From Zhihengliuella sp. ISTPL4 (lineage in GTDB: Bacteria > Actinomycetota > Actinomycetes > Actinomycetales > Microbacteriaceae): 64,000 bases of DNA. The position numbers and the translations under genes are program-made. Every line of letters starts with the position of its first letter. The first letter of the stretch is position 1. A model generated the notes under the pieces. That model worked only from the letters and a program-made list of their open reading frames with translations. It was not told where the DNA came from and searched no databases. Location: positions 434,001 through 498,000 of the forward strand of contig NZ_CP025422.1 of assembly GCF_002848265.1 (NCBI RefSeq), written 5' to 3'. Shown piece after piece: positions 8,182 to 16,165 of the stretch.

Positions 8182-8781
8182 ATGCCGCTCATCGCTCTCA
8201 CCGGAGGCATCGCGTCAGGGAAGTCCACCATCGCGAACCGGCTCGCCGAGCTCGGCGCCGAGGTCGTCGACGCGGATCAGATCGTGCGAGAGGTGCAGGC
8301 GCCCGGATCCGAGGTGCTCGGAGAAATCGCACAGACGTTCGGCGAGGCCGTCATCGCCGAGGACGGCTCCCTCGACCGGGTTGCCCTCGGGGCGACCGTG
8401 TTCGGCGACCCGGACCGGCTCGCGCAGTTGAACGCCATCGTGCACCCCGCGGTGCGGGCAGAGTCCCAACGCCGTTTCGACGCCGCGTTCCGCGCTGATC
8501 CGGACGCCGTGGTCGTCTATGACGTGCCGCTCCTCGTGGAGGCTCGTGTGGATGACCCCTGGGATGAGATCGTCGTGGCGCACGCGCCGGAGGAGATTCG
8601 GCTCGAGAGGCTCGTCAGCCTGCGCGGGATGACCCCCGAGGCAGCTCGCGATCGGATCGCCGCCCAGGTCTCCGACGAACGGCGGCTCGCGATCGCCGAC
8701 GTCGTGATCGACACCGCGGGGTCGATCGAGCACACTCTGGCGCAGACCGACGCGCTCTGGGAGCGGCTCCGCGCGCGCTGA
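8182..8781 (+). CDS. coaE: Dephospho-CoA kinase
   Basis: 199-aa kinase that phosphorylates dephospho-CoA at the ribose 3'-hydroxyl, the last step of CoA synthesis. Visible are the P-loop GGIASGKST at the N-terminus, DADQIVREV, the lid region HPAVRAESQRRF, YDVPLLVE and the C-terminal RIAAQVSDERRLAIADVVIDTAGS. The length is that of the core enzyme; the C-terminal GrpB-like extension found on CoaE of some other actinobacteria is absent. It is followed 73 nt later by uvrB, a common actinobacterial neighbour. Confidence 0.95.
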   Translation: MPLIALTGGIASGKSTIANRLAELGAEVVDADQIVREVQAPGSEVLGEIAQTFGEAVIAEDGSLDRVALGATVFGDPDRLAQLNAIVHPAVRAESQRRFDAAFRADPDAVVVYDVPLLVEARVDDPWDEIVVAHAPEEIRLERLVSLRGMTPEAARDRIAAQVSDERRLAIADVVIDTAGSIEHTLAQTDALWERLRAR

Positions 8782-8854
8782 CCGCACGTCCGGGGACCGG
8801 CCGCCCTTCCGACGGACCGGCCCCGATGTCGGAGGGGCGGCATACGCTTGATGT

Positions 8855-10927
8855 ATGCAGCCCACCCGCAGTGTCCGCCCCTTCGAGGTCATCAGCGAGT
8901 ACGCCCCTGCCGGTGATCAGCCGCAGGCCATCGCCGAGCTGGCTTCCCGCATCAACGCGGGCGAGACCGACATCGTGCTGCTCGGCGCCACCGGAACAGG
9001 CAAGTCGGCGACCACGGCCTGGCTCGTCGAGCAGGTGCAGCGCCCGACGCTCGTGCTCGCGCACAACAAGACTCTCGCCGCGCAACTCGCCAACGAGTTC
9101 CGCGAGCTCATGCCGAACAACGCCGTCGAGTACTTCGTCTCGTACTACGACTACTACCAGCCCGAGGCCTACGTGCCGCAGACGGACACCTTCATCGAGA
9201 AGGACTCCTCGATCAACGCGGAGGTCGAGCGGCTCCGCCACTCGACGACGAACTCCCTGCTGAGCCGTCGCGACGTGGTCGTGGTGTCGACCGTCTCCTG
9301 CATCTACGGCCTGGGCGCTCCGGAGGAGTACCTGCGCGCGATGGTCGCGCTCCAGGTGGGGGAGCGGTACGACCGCGACGCCCTCATTCGCCAGTTCATC
9401 GCGATGCAGTACAACCGCAACGACGTCGACTTCTCGCGCGGCAACTTCCGGGTCCGCGGCGACACGATCGAGATCATCCCGGTATACGAGGAGCACGCGA
9501 TCCGCATCGAGCTCTTCGGTGACGAGATCGAGGCGCTCTACTCGCTGCACCCGCTCACCGGCGAGGTCATCGAGAAGCTCGACGCGGTGCCGATCTTCCC
9601 CGCCTCGCATTATGTCGCCGGCACCGACGTCATCCAGCGCTCGATCGGCACCATCGAGCACGAGCTGGAAGAGCGCTTGAAGGAGTTCGAGCGTCAGGGC
9701 AAGCTCCTGGAAGCGCAGCGCCTGCGGATGCGGACGACCTTCGACCTGGAGATGCTGCAGCAACTCGGCTTCTGTTCCGGCATCGAGAACTACTCGCGTC
9801 ACATGGATGGACGCATGCCGGGCGAGCCTCCGCACACGCTCCTCGACTTCTTCCCCGACGACTTCCTGCTCGTCATCGACGAGTCCCACGTCACCGTGCC
9901 GCAGATCGGTGCGATGTACGAAGGCGATGCGTCCCGTAAGCGCACGCTCGTCGACCACGGCTTCCGCCTGCCGAGCGCGATGGACAACCGACCGCTGCGC
10001 TGGGACGAGTTCAAGAACCGCGTGGGTCAGACCGTCTACCTGTCCGCGACCCCGGGCAAGTACGAGATGGGCATCGCCGACGGTGTGGTGGAGCAGATCA
10101 TCCGACCCACCGGCCTCGTCGACCCGGAGATCATCGTCAAGCCCTCGAAGGGGCAGATCGACGATCTGCTCGAAGAGATCCGGCTGCGCGTGGAGCGGGA
10201 CGAGCGTGTCCTCGTGACCACGCTCACGAAGAAGATGGCCGAGGAGTTGACCGACTTCCTCGGCGAGCACGGCGTGCGCGTGCGCTACCTGCACTCCGAC
10301 GTCGACACCCTTCGTCGTGTCGAACTGCTGAGCGAGCTGCGTGCCGGTGTGTACGACGTCCTGGTGGGCATCAACCTGCTGCGAGAGGGACTCGACCTCC
10401 CGGAGGTGTCGCTCGTGGCGATCCTCGACGCCGACAAGGAAGGATTCCTCCGCTCCGGGACCTCACTCATCCAGACCATCGGCCGTGCGGCGCGTAACGT
10501 CTCGGGCGAGGTGCACATGTACGCCGACAACATGACGGATTCGATGGCCAAAGCCATCGAGGAGACCGATCGCCGGCGTGAGAAGCAGATCGCGTACAAC
10601 AAGGAGCACGGCATCGATCCGCAGCCGCTGCGCAAGCGCATCGCGGACATCACGGAGGTGCTGGCACGCGAGGGGCAGGACACGGCGGAACTGATGTCCG
10701 GCCGCGGGCGTGCGTCGGGCAAGGGCAAGTCGCCCACGCCGAACCTGCGGCGCACCGGCATCGCGGCAGAGGGAGCCCAGCAGCTCGAGGCTACGATCCA
10801 GGACCTCACTGATCAGATGCTCGCGGCGGCCGCGGAGCTGAAGTTCGAGCTCGCCGGACGCCTGCGTGACGAGGTGCAGGATCTGAAGAAGGAGCTCCGC
10901 TCGATGGAGCGGGCGGGGCATGCGTAG
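8855..10927 (+). CDS. uvrB: UvrABC system protein B (excinuclease helicase subunit)
   Basis: 690-aa damage-verification subunit of nucleotide excision repair, which receives damaged DNA from UvrA and recruits UvrC. Walker A is GATGTGKS. The beta-hairpin region [21 protein letters not shown], the DEAD-like VIDESHVT, helicase motifs V/VI ([39 protein letters not shown]) and the C-terminal UVR domain ([26 protein letters not shown]) are all present. ATG 8855 lies inside an imperfect palindrome (GCATAC-7 nt-GTATGC, 8840-8858). No actinobacterial LexA box was seen upstream. Confidence 0.97.
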   Translation: MQPTRSVRPFEVISEYAPAGDQPQAIAELASRINAGETDIVLLGATGTGKSATTAWLVEQVQRPTLVLAHNKTLAAQLANEFRELMPNNAVEYFVSYYDYYQPEAYVPQTDTFIEKDSSINAEVERLRHSTTNSLLSRRDVVVVSTVSCIYGLGAPEEYLRAMVALQVGERYDRDALIRQFIAMQYNRNDVDFSRGNFRVRGDTIEIIPVYEEHAIRIELFGDEIEALYSLHPLTGEVIEKLDAVPIFPASHYVAGTDVIQRSIGTIEHELEERLKEFERQGKLLEAQRLRMRTTFDLEMLQQLGFCSGIENYSRHMDGRMPGEPPHTLLDFFPDDFLLVIDESHVTVPQIGAMYEGDASRKRTLVDHGFRLPSAMDNRPLRWDEFKNRVGQTVYLSATPGKYEMGIADGVVEQIIRPTGLVDPEIIVKPSKGQIDDLLEEIRLRVERDERVLVTTLTKKMAEELTDFLGEHGVRVRYLHSDVDTLRRVELLSELRAGVYDVLVGINLLREGLDLPEVSLVAILDADKEGFLRSGTSLIQTIGRAARNVSGEVHMYADNMTDSMAKAIEETDRRREKQIAYNKEHGIDPQPLRKRIADITEVLAREGQDTAELMSGRGRASGKGKSPTPNLRRTGIAAEGAQQLEATIQDLTDQMLAAAAELKFELAGRLRDEVQDLKKELRSMERAGHA

Positions 10928-10938
10928 ACGGGGTCGAC

Positions 10939-11286
10939 ATGGATGCCGCAGGAGAGGAACTCGCGGACCGCGTCCGGGCCCTGCTCGGTGCTGACCCGTC
11001 TATCGAGGAGCGGCGGATGTTCGGAACCAGGGCATTCCTCGACGAGGGACGCATCCTGGTGGGAGCACGGAAGGACGGCACGCTTCTCGTCCGCGTGGAC
11101 GAAGAGAACGGTGCGGTCGCCGTGACCCAGCCGGGAGCCTCGCGGGCGGTGATGGGCTCGCGCACGATGGGTTCCGGGTGGATCGATGTCGCCGCCTCCG
11201 CCATCGCGGACGATGCGGCGCTGATGATGTGGATCGATATGGCCCGCGAGTCCGTCGGCGCGGCGGTCGCAGAGGCCGACGACTGA
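10939..11286 (+). CDS. TfoX N-terminal domain protein
   Basis: 115-aa cytoplasmic protein of the TfoX/Sxy N-terminal family, recognised by RVRALLGADPSIEERRMFGTRAFLDEGRILVGARKDGTLLVRVD. The C-terminal TfoX domain is absent, as in most stand-alone actinobacterial members, so a competence role should not be assumed. It starts 11 nt after uvrB and is probably co-transcribed with it; it converges on the gene ending at 11295 with only 8 nt between. Confidence 0.82.
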   Translation: MDAAGEELADRVRALLGADPSIEERRMFGTRAFLDEGRILVGARKDGTLLVRVDEENGAVAVTQPGASRAVMGSRTMGSGWIDVAASAIADDAALMMWIDMARESVGAAVAEADD

Positions 11287-11294
11287 GGGGTTGC

Positions 11295-11537
11295 CTACGG
11301 GCAGTGCACCAGCGTTCTGGGGCCAGAGCGGTCGATCTCGTGTTCGGTCATCGGCGCCCCGCAGAGGGGGCAGGCGCGTTCTGCGCGCTCGGCGGGAGTC
11401 GGCGGCGGCGTCTTCTCGTACGGTCCGACCGATGCCGGCCCGGCGAGGCGGACGAGGTTGGTGTTCACCCAGGCGTAGAGGCCGCCCGCTTCGCGGATGC
11501 GGGTGCGAAGCGGGGGGCGGCTGGAGTCGCGTGACAT
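11295..11537 (-). CDS. Small zinc-ribbon-like protein divergent from OhrR
   Basis: 80-aa protein of unknown function. The N-terminal half is basic (SRDSSRPPLRTRIREAGGLYAWVNTNLVRLAG). The C-terminus has CPLCGAPMTEHEI ending in HCP, a CxxC plus HC arrangement that could bind one zinc. ATG 11537 is used; an in-frame ATG at 11543 would start inside the operator palindrome. The promoter region is shared with the OhrR-like regulator, which makes this the obvious candidate target of that regulator. Confidence 0.7.
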   Translation of the reverse strand: MSRDSSRPPLRTRIREAGGLYAWVNTNLVRLAGPASVGPYEKTPPPTPAERAERACPLCGAPMTEHEIDRSGPRTLVHCP

Positions 11538-11538
11538 G

Positions 11539-11558
11539 ATCATTAGCGTACTAATGAT
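11539..11558. promoter_or_regulatory. Palindromic MarR/OhrR operator
   Basis: Perfect 8-bp arms ATCATTAG and CTAATGAT around a 4-nt centre, AT-rich in otherwise GC-rich DNA. It lies in the 45-bp divergent region between the zinc-ribbon gene and the OhrR-like gene. Size and symmetry fit a MarR-family dimer site, and its position would block both promoters. Confidence 0.75.
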
Positions 11559-11582
11559 TCGTGCAGATGTATAGTCGGGAGC

Positions 11583-12026
11583 GTGACTGACACCGACGAT
11601 CTGCTCCGGCTCGAGAACCAGCTCTGCTTCGCTGTAGTCACGGCGGCGCGGAACGTCGTGGCGATCTACCGGCCGATCCTCGAGCCGCTCGGCCTCACCC
11701 ATCCGCAATACCTCGTGATGCTTGCACTCTGGGAACGTGCGCCTCGCACGCTGAACGACCTCGCGGCCGACCTCGCGCTCGAGCCCGCGACGGCCTCGCC
11801 CCTGGTCAAACGGCTCGAGGCCGATGGGCTCGTGGCGCGCCAGCGCAGCAGTCAGGACGAGCGTCGGCTCGAGATCACGCTCACGGACGCCGGTACGGCG
11901 CTGCGGGAACGGGCGGTCGACGTCCCGCGTCAGGTGATGGCCGCCGTGGGCATGGACATCGACGAGGTGGCGACGCTGCGCGACGGACTGGGCGCCTTCG
12001 CCGGGCGCCGCCCCGAGCACTCCTGA
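11583..12026 (+). CDS. ohrR: OhrR-type organic-hydroperoxide-sensing MarR regulator
   Basis: 147-aa winged-helix repressor. The N-terminal LENQLCF places a cysteine at residue 15, the position of the peroxide-sensing cysteine in Bacillus subtilis OhrR. It is the only cysteine, so this is a one-Cys type. YRPILEPLGLTHPQYLVMLALWE is also OhrR-like, and the recognition helix and wing follow (LEPATASPLVKRLEADGLVARQRSSQDERRLEI). GTG start at 11583. Normally OhrR controls an adjacent ohr peroxidase, but none is present here; the divergent gene is the small zinc-ribbon protein. Autoregulation through the palindrome at 11539-11558 is likely. Confidence 0.85.
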   Translation: MTDTDDLLRLENQLCFAVVTAARNVVAIYRPILEPLGLTHPQYLVMLALWERAPRTLNDLAADLALEPATASPLVKRLEADGLVARQRSSQDERRLEITLTDAGTALRERAVDVPRQVMAAVGMDIDEVATLRDGLGAFAGRRPEHS

Positions 12027-12089
12027 CGGTTCCGCGGCATCCCGGTACGAAGCGCTGATGCGCGCATCCGCACCTCTAGGGTGGGAGGC

Positions 12090-12842
12090 ATGTCGCGCCC
12101 CGAGCCTCCGGTCCTTGCGCCGGAGCGCGTGCGCCGACCGGGACCGCCGTTGCTCCTCGGCCTGGCCGCCGTCGCCGGACTGTTCGGTCTCCTCATGTTC
12201 GCGGCGGCCCTGCAGGGCACCCCGCAGTTCCCGTCGACGGACGCCGCGAGCCCATCGCCGCCGCCGGACAACGTCGTGCTCCCCGCCCCGGCGGCGACGG
12301 AGACGCCGCTGCCCCCGGAATCGTGGGGGGACTCGGTTCTCGCACAGGTGCTCGGGGTGGTCTTCGGTCTCGTGCTGGGGCTGGTCGTCCTCGCCCTCGT
12401 TCTCGTGGTCGTTCGCCAGCTCATCCGGTTCCTCATGCGGCTGTGGCGGGACCGCCCCCTCGCACGCCGCGATGGCGCGGCCACCGGGCCGGATGCCGGC
12501 CCCACGCCGCCGGAGATCCTTCCCGACGAGGTGATCATCCGCCACGGAGTGTCCGATGCGCTCCGCACGGTCATCGAACGACCAGAACCCGGTGACGCGA
12601 TCATTGCGGCGTGGATCGGCTTGGAGGAATCCGCCGCGGACGCCGGTCAGGGTCGCGCGCCGACGGAGACCCCGGCAGAATTCACCGCCAGGGTGATCGG
12701 CGCCCGCCGCGGCATCGCGGCGGACGTCGTGGTCCTGCAAAGCCTCTATGAGCGGGTGCGTTTCGGCGGGCTGATCGCAGCCGAAGGCGACCGGCGGAGC
12801 GCCGCCGACGCGCTTCGCGGCATCAAGGCGGGATGGCGATGA
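12090..12842 (+). CDS. DUF4129-type membrane protein
   Basis: About 250-aa protein with two transmembrane segments (LLLGLAAVAGLFGLLMFAAAL; VLGVVFGLVLGLVVLALVLVVV) joined by a proline/alanine/serine-rich outer loop. The C-terminal cytoplasmic region matches the DUF4129 pattern (AIIAAWIGLEESAADAGQGRAPTETPAEFTARV). ATG 12090 follows GGGAGG closely; a GTG at 12081 is an alternative. First gene of the MoxR/DUF58 cluster, in which DUF4129 proteins recur. Its function is unknown; such clusters are tied to cell-envelope or protein-assembly roles in other bacteria. Confidence 0.75.
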   Translation: MSRPEPPVLAPERVRRPGPPLLLGLAAVAGLFGLLMFAAALQGTPQFPSTDAASPSPPPDNVVLPAPAATETPLPPESWGDSVLAQVLGVVFGLVLGLVVLALVLVVVRQLIRFLMRLWRDRPLARRDGAATGPDAGPTPPEILPDEVIIRHGVSDALRTVIERPEPGDAIIAAWIGLEESAADAGQGRAPTETPAEFTARVIGARRGIAADVVVLQSLYERVRFGGLIAAEGDRRSAADALRGIKAGWR

Positions 12843-13312
12843 GGGGGAGGATCATCCTGGTTCTGATCGGCGCCCTCGTCGCCGCTGGGCTTCTCGTCGT
12901 GATGCTCCTCTTCGGAGTGCCCGCCCCCTTCGCCGTCGCCTGGTCCCTCACCCTGCTCGCGATCGTCGCGGCCACTCGTCAGGCCTTCGTCGACGAGGTG
13001 GTCGTGTGGCCGCCGGAGGCGCCGCGAGCGGAGGTGCGCGGCTCGGACGTATCGCGGCTGGCGTGGGCCATCAACACCCGCACCGGCGTTGCGGGTCATG
13101 TCGTCGTCCGGCGGGTCCAGGGCGTGGTCCGTCGGCGCCTCGCGCATCTGGGCCTCGATCTCGATGACCCGGAGGACCACCCGCGTATCGACGTCGTGCT
13201 GGGAGACGGTGTCCGCGCCTCCCTGCATGCGCGAGAAGTGCAACGCGCGGACATCGAGCGCGTCCTCGACGCCCTTGACCGCATCCCTGCTGACACGGAG
13301 GAGACACCATGA
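12833..13312 (+). CDS. Hypothetical membrane protein of the MoxR cluster
   Basis: 159-aa protein with two N-terminal transmembrane helices (IILVLIGALVAAGLLVVMLLFG; FAVAWSLTLLAIVAA) and a charged cytoplasmic C-terminal domain ending in ADIERVLDALDRI. No family is recognised. ATG 12833 is listed, but ATG 12839 gives a classical ATGA overlap with the previous stop and is equally possible. Coupled to moxR downstream by ATGA at 13309. Conserved position between the DUF4129 and MoxR genes suggests a shared membrane complex (inference). Confidence 0.7.
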   Translation: MAMRGRIILVLIGALVAAGLLVVMLLFGVPAPFAVAWSLTLLAIVAATRQAFVDEVVVWPPEAPRAEVRGSDVSRLAWAINTRTGVAGHVVVRRVQGVVRRRLAHLGLDLDDPEDHPRIDVVLGDGVRASLHAREVQRADIERVLDALDRIPADTEETP

Positions 13313-14280
13313 CCACCGACGAAACCGCCCAGATCGCCGACGTCGGACGCCGCGTGCTCGCGGGCGTCAAGACGGCCGTCGTCGGAATGGACGAGTCTCT
13401 GACCATCGCGCTCGGGGCCATCCTCGCGGGCGGGCACGTGCTGTTCGAGGACGTCCCCGGGCTCGGCAAGACGCTCGCCGCACGCAGCCTCGCCGGTGCA
13501 CTCGGTCTGGACTTCCGTCGGCTGCAGTGCACGCCCGACATGTTGCCCGGCGATGTCACCGGGTCGTATGTCTACTCGCCGTCCACCGGCGACTTCACCT
13601 TCCGTCCTGGCCCGATCTTCACGGGTCTGCTGCTTGCGGATGAGATCAACCGGACGACGCCGAAGACACAGTCAGCGATGCTCGAGGCGATGGCCGAGCG
13701 ACAGGTGACGGTGGAGGGCAACAGGTTCCCGCTCCCGCGTCCGTTCCACGTGATCGCCACCGCGAATCCGATCGAATACGAGGGGACGTACGCGTTGCCG
13801 GAGGCGCAGCTCGATCGCTTCATGGTGCGGCTCGCGGTGGGGTACCCCCAGCCGGAGGAGGAAGCGCGCATCATCCTCGACCGCATCGAGCGGCGGAGTC
13901 CGGATGTCGAGGTCGAGCCGGTCGTGGACGCCGAGGGTCTGCGAAGCATCCAGGCGGCGGTCGAGCGCATCCACGTCGATGCGGACGTCGTTCGGTACGG
14001 CGTCGAGCTCACCCGGGCGACGAGAGAGGCGGCGACGGTCGCCGTCGGCGCGTCGCCACGGGGCTCGCAAGCGCTCATCCTCCTCGGCCGTGCGCTCGCT
14101 GCTTTGGACGGGCGGGCCTATGTGCGGCCCGATGACCTCAAGCGCATCGCGGTGCCGGTCCTCGCGCATCGGCTGACGCTGACACCGCAGGCCTGGGCGC
14201 AGGGGGTGGACCCGCGAACGGTGGTCGACGCGGCCCTGGCGCGGACGGCCGTGCCTCCGACCGTCGCGGCGGCCCCGTGA
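13309..14280 (+). CDS. MoxR family AAA+ ATPase
   Basis: 323-aa AAA+ chaperone-like ATPase. Walker A is GLGKT in FEDVPGLGKTLAARSLA; Walker B is LLADEIN, followed by RTTPKTQSAMLEAMAERQVTVEG, which is diagnostic for MoxR. Sensor 1 lies in IATANPIEYEGTYALPEAQLDRFM. MoxR proteins help assemble or activate partner complexes, commonly with DUF58 and VWA proteins; the next gene encodes DUF58 and overlaps it by GTGA. Cytoplasmic. Confidence 0.93.
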   Translation: MTTDETAQIADVGRRVLAGVKTAVVGMDESLTIALGAILAGGHVLFEDVPGLGKTLAARSLAGALGLDFRRLQCTPDMLPGDVTGSYVYSPSTGDFTFRPGPIFTGLLLADEINRTTPKTQSAMLEAMAERQVTVEGNRFPLPRPFHVIATANPIEYEGTYALPEAQLDRFMVRLAVGYPQPEEEARIILDRIERRSPDVEVEPVVDAEGLRSIQAAVERIHVDADVVRYGVELTRATREAATVAVGASPRGSQALILLGRALAALDGRAYVRPDDLKRIAVPVLAHRLTLTPQAWAQGVDPRTVVDAALARTAVPPTVAAAP

Positions 14281-15584
14281 CGGACGAAACGGCGGTGCAG
14301 ACGGCGACCACGGTCGCCTGGCGGCGGACGCCGGCCATCGCTCTCGGCATCGGCGGCGCCGCGATCATCGCCGCGGTGGGGCTCGCCTTCTCGCGTCCGG
14401 ATGTCGTCGCCATCGGCCTGCCGTTGGCCCTGGCCGCGGGGTGGGCGCTTCTCCGCCGCCCGAGCCCCGGAGAAGCGCGGATCGCTCTGCGTGCGCACGC
14501 CGCGGGCAGCATCGATCGCCCGGAAGTGCGGACGGTCCTGGATGTGGTGCTGGCGGCGGATGCGGTACAGATCGCCGTGGACCAGGACGGGCGGCGAACC
14601 GGTCTCGCCGACGTTCGACCGGGAACGGCGTGCCTGATGGCGCGTGGCCTTCTGCAGCACTCGGGTCCGAGTGAGCCGCTCGCGGTGACTGTGCGGGGGG
14701 CGTGTCTCGACGGCGCCTGGGTCTCCGAGATCGTCCCTCGGACAGCGATCGCCTGGAACGCACCGCCGCGCGCGGTCCGGATCGGCAGCCTCCCGGTGGC
14801 GCCACGGCTCACCGGCCTGCACGGGTCGCACGTGGGCTCGCGTCCTGGACAGGGTGGCGACTTCCGGGATATCCAGCCCTTCGTCCCCGGAGACGAACTG
14901 CGTCGGGTGGACTGGCGCGCGACCGCCCGCGTCGCGCGCCGCCCTGGAGATCTCCTGGTGCGCAGGGATGACGCGCTCAGCGACTCTTCTGTCGTGCTCG
15001 CGATCGACACCGCCGAGGACCTTGGTGCTGCCGTGGCCGGCTGGGGGAGCGGCGACCCCGATCGCTCCGGAGTGACCTCGCTGGATCTCGCGCGGAAAGC
15101 GGCCCTCGCCATCGCCACCGCGGCGATCGGCATGGGCGACCGCGTGGCTTATCACGCGCTCTCTCCGGACGGCGTCTCGCTGCCCTCCGGCGGCGGCGCA
15201 CGGCACCTCGCCCGGTTGCGCCGCGCGATCGCCGCGACCGGCATCGGCACCGACCCGTCCTATCGACGGTCCCCGGTCGTGCCGCCGGGGTCGATCGTCT
15301 TCGTGCTCTCGACGTTCGTGGACGGCGTGGCGGCGCGGCTGGCGACGAGCTGGCGCGCCGCCGGCCATGCCGTCGTCGCCGTCGATGTGCTTCCGACTCC
15401 CGAGGAGGGCCGCCTCGGTCGCGAGCAGCGGATCGCGCTCCGCACGCTGCTCGCCGAGCGCACCGACATCCTGGCCGAGCTGAGGCATGCGGGCATCGAG
15501 GTGGTGCCGTGGTCCGAGGACGTCGATGCCGCGATGCGGCTTGCTGCGCGCCGCCTTGCGCATCGCAGGACGGGGCGCCGATGA
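14277..15584 (+). CDS. DUF58 domain protein
   Basis: 435-aa protein with a GTG start overlapping the moxR stop. Two hydrophobic helices near residues 20-60 anchor it; the DUF58 core is [37 protein letters not shown], followed by a VWA-like fold ([30 protein letters not shown]). DUF58 proteins are standard MoxR partners. The C-terminus overlaps the next gene by ATGA. No transglutaminase gene, often present in such clusters, was found. Confidence 0.88.
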   Translation: MTDETAVQTATTVAWRRTPAIALGIGGAAIIAAVGLAFSRPDVVAIGLPLALAAGWALLRRPSPGEARIALRAHAAGSIDRPEVRTVLDVVLAADAVQIAVDQDGRRTGLADVRPGTACLMARGLLQHSGPSEPLAVTVRGACLDGAWVSEIVPRTAIAWNAPPRAVRIGSLPVAPRLTGLHGSHVGSRPGQGGDFRDIQPFVPGDELRRVDWRATARVARRPGDLLVRRDDALSDSSVVLAIDTAEDLGAAVAGWGSGDPDRSGVTSLDLARKAALAIATAAIGMGDRVAYHALSPDGVSLPSGGGARHLARLRRAIAATGIGTDPSYRRSPVVPPGSIVFVLSTFVDGVAARLATSWRAAGHAVVAVDVLPTPEEGRLGREQRIALRTLLAERTDILAELRHAGIEVVPWSEDVDAAMRLAARRLAHRRTGRR

Positions 15585-16156
15585 CTCGCGCCGTCCGCTC
15601 CTTCCGCGCCGGTCCCGCGGTCCCGGGTGCCGTCCTCCGGCTGGCGGTGCTCGCCCTGGCCGCCGGGGGCGCACTGCTCCTGGTCCCGTTCCCGCTGTGG
15701 CAGGGCATCGCGGTGCTCGCCGCTGTCGTCGCCGGCGCGATCCCGCGCAGTCTCGCCGCCTGGGTGGCGCTGGCCTGCCTCCCGTTCGGCGTGATCCTCT
15801 CGGAGCCGGATCCCGTCAGGACCGCCCTTGCTGTGCTGTTCGTGCACGCCCTGCATGTCTGCGCGTCGCTGAGCCTGGTGGTGCCGCCGTCGTCGCGCGT
15901 GGCCCTGTCCGTCCTGCTCCCGAGTGCCGGCCGTCTCCTCGCCGTCCAGTCGATCGCGCAGCCGCTGGCCTTCGGCGTCTGGCTGCTCGCCGAGCGGCCG
16001 GACGCCCCCGAGGCCGCGATCTTCGCTCCGCTCGCCGCGGCGATGCTGCTCGGCGGGATCCTGGTCGCCCTCCGTGCGGCGAAACGGGCGGGCGAGGCGG
16101 CGTCCGGGGCAGGCGCGTTCGGCGTTCTCGGAGCCGATGTCCGTGGCCCCTCGTAG
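15581..16156 (+). CDS. Hypothetical integral membrane protein
   Basis: 191-aa protein with four to six hydrophobic segments, including [60 protein letters not shown] and [18 protein letters not shown]. No soluble domain or catalytic motif is seen. ATG 15581 overlaps the DUF58 stop (ATGA), which favours it over an upstream in-frame GTG at 15509. Last gene of the MoxR cluster; uvrA starts 10 nt later, probably from its own promoter. Confidence 0.75.
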   Translation: MTRAVRSFRAGPAVPGAVLRLAVLALAAGGALLLVPFPLWQGIAVLAAVVAGAIPRSLAAWVALACLPFGVILSEPDPVRTALAVLFVHALHVCASLSLVVPPSSRVALSVLLPSAGRLLAVQSIAQPLAFGVWLLAERPDAPEAAIFAPLAAAMLLGGILVALRAAKRAGEAASGAGAFGVLGADVRGPS

Positions 16157-16159
16157 ACT
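16154..16159 (+). promoter_or_regulatory. Candidate -10 box for leaderless uvrA transcript
   Basis: TAGACT ends 6 nt before the uvrA GTG (16166). With a usual -10 to start distance, transcription would begin at or next to the GTG, giving a leaderless mRNA; no Shine-Dalgarno is visible. The -35 is not obvious. Confidence 0.5.
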
Positions 16160-16165
16160 TGTTCG

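Noticed and set aside
8840-8858. GCATAC-7 nt-GTATGC palindrome at the uvrB start
   Set aside because: Noted, but it overlaps the start codon and does not match a LexA or other known operator; chance is likely for 6-bp arms.
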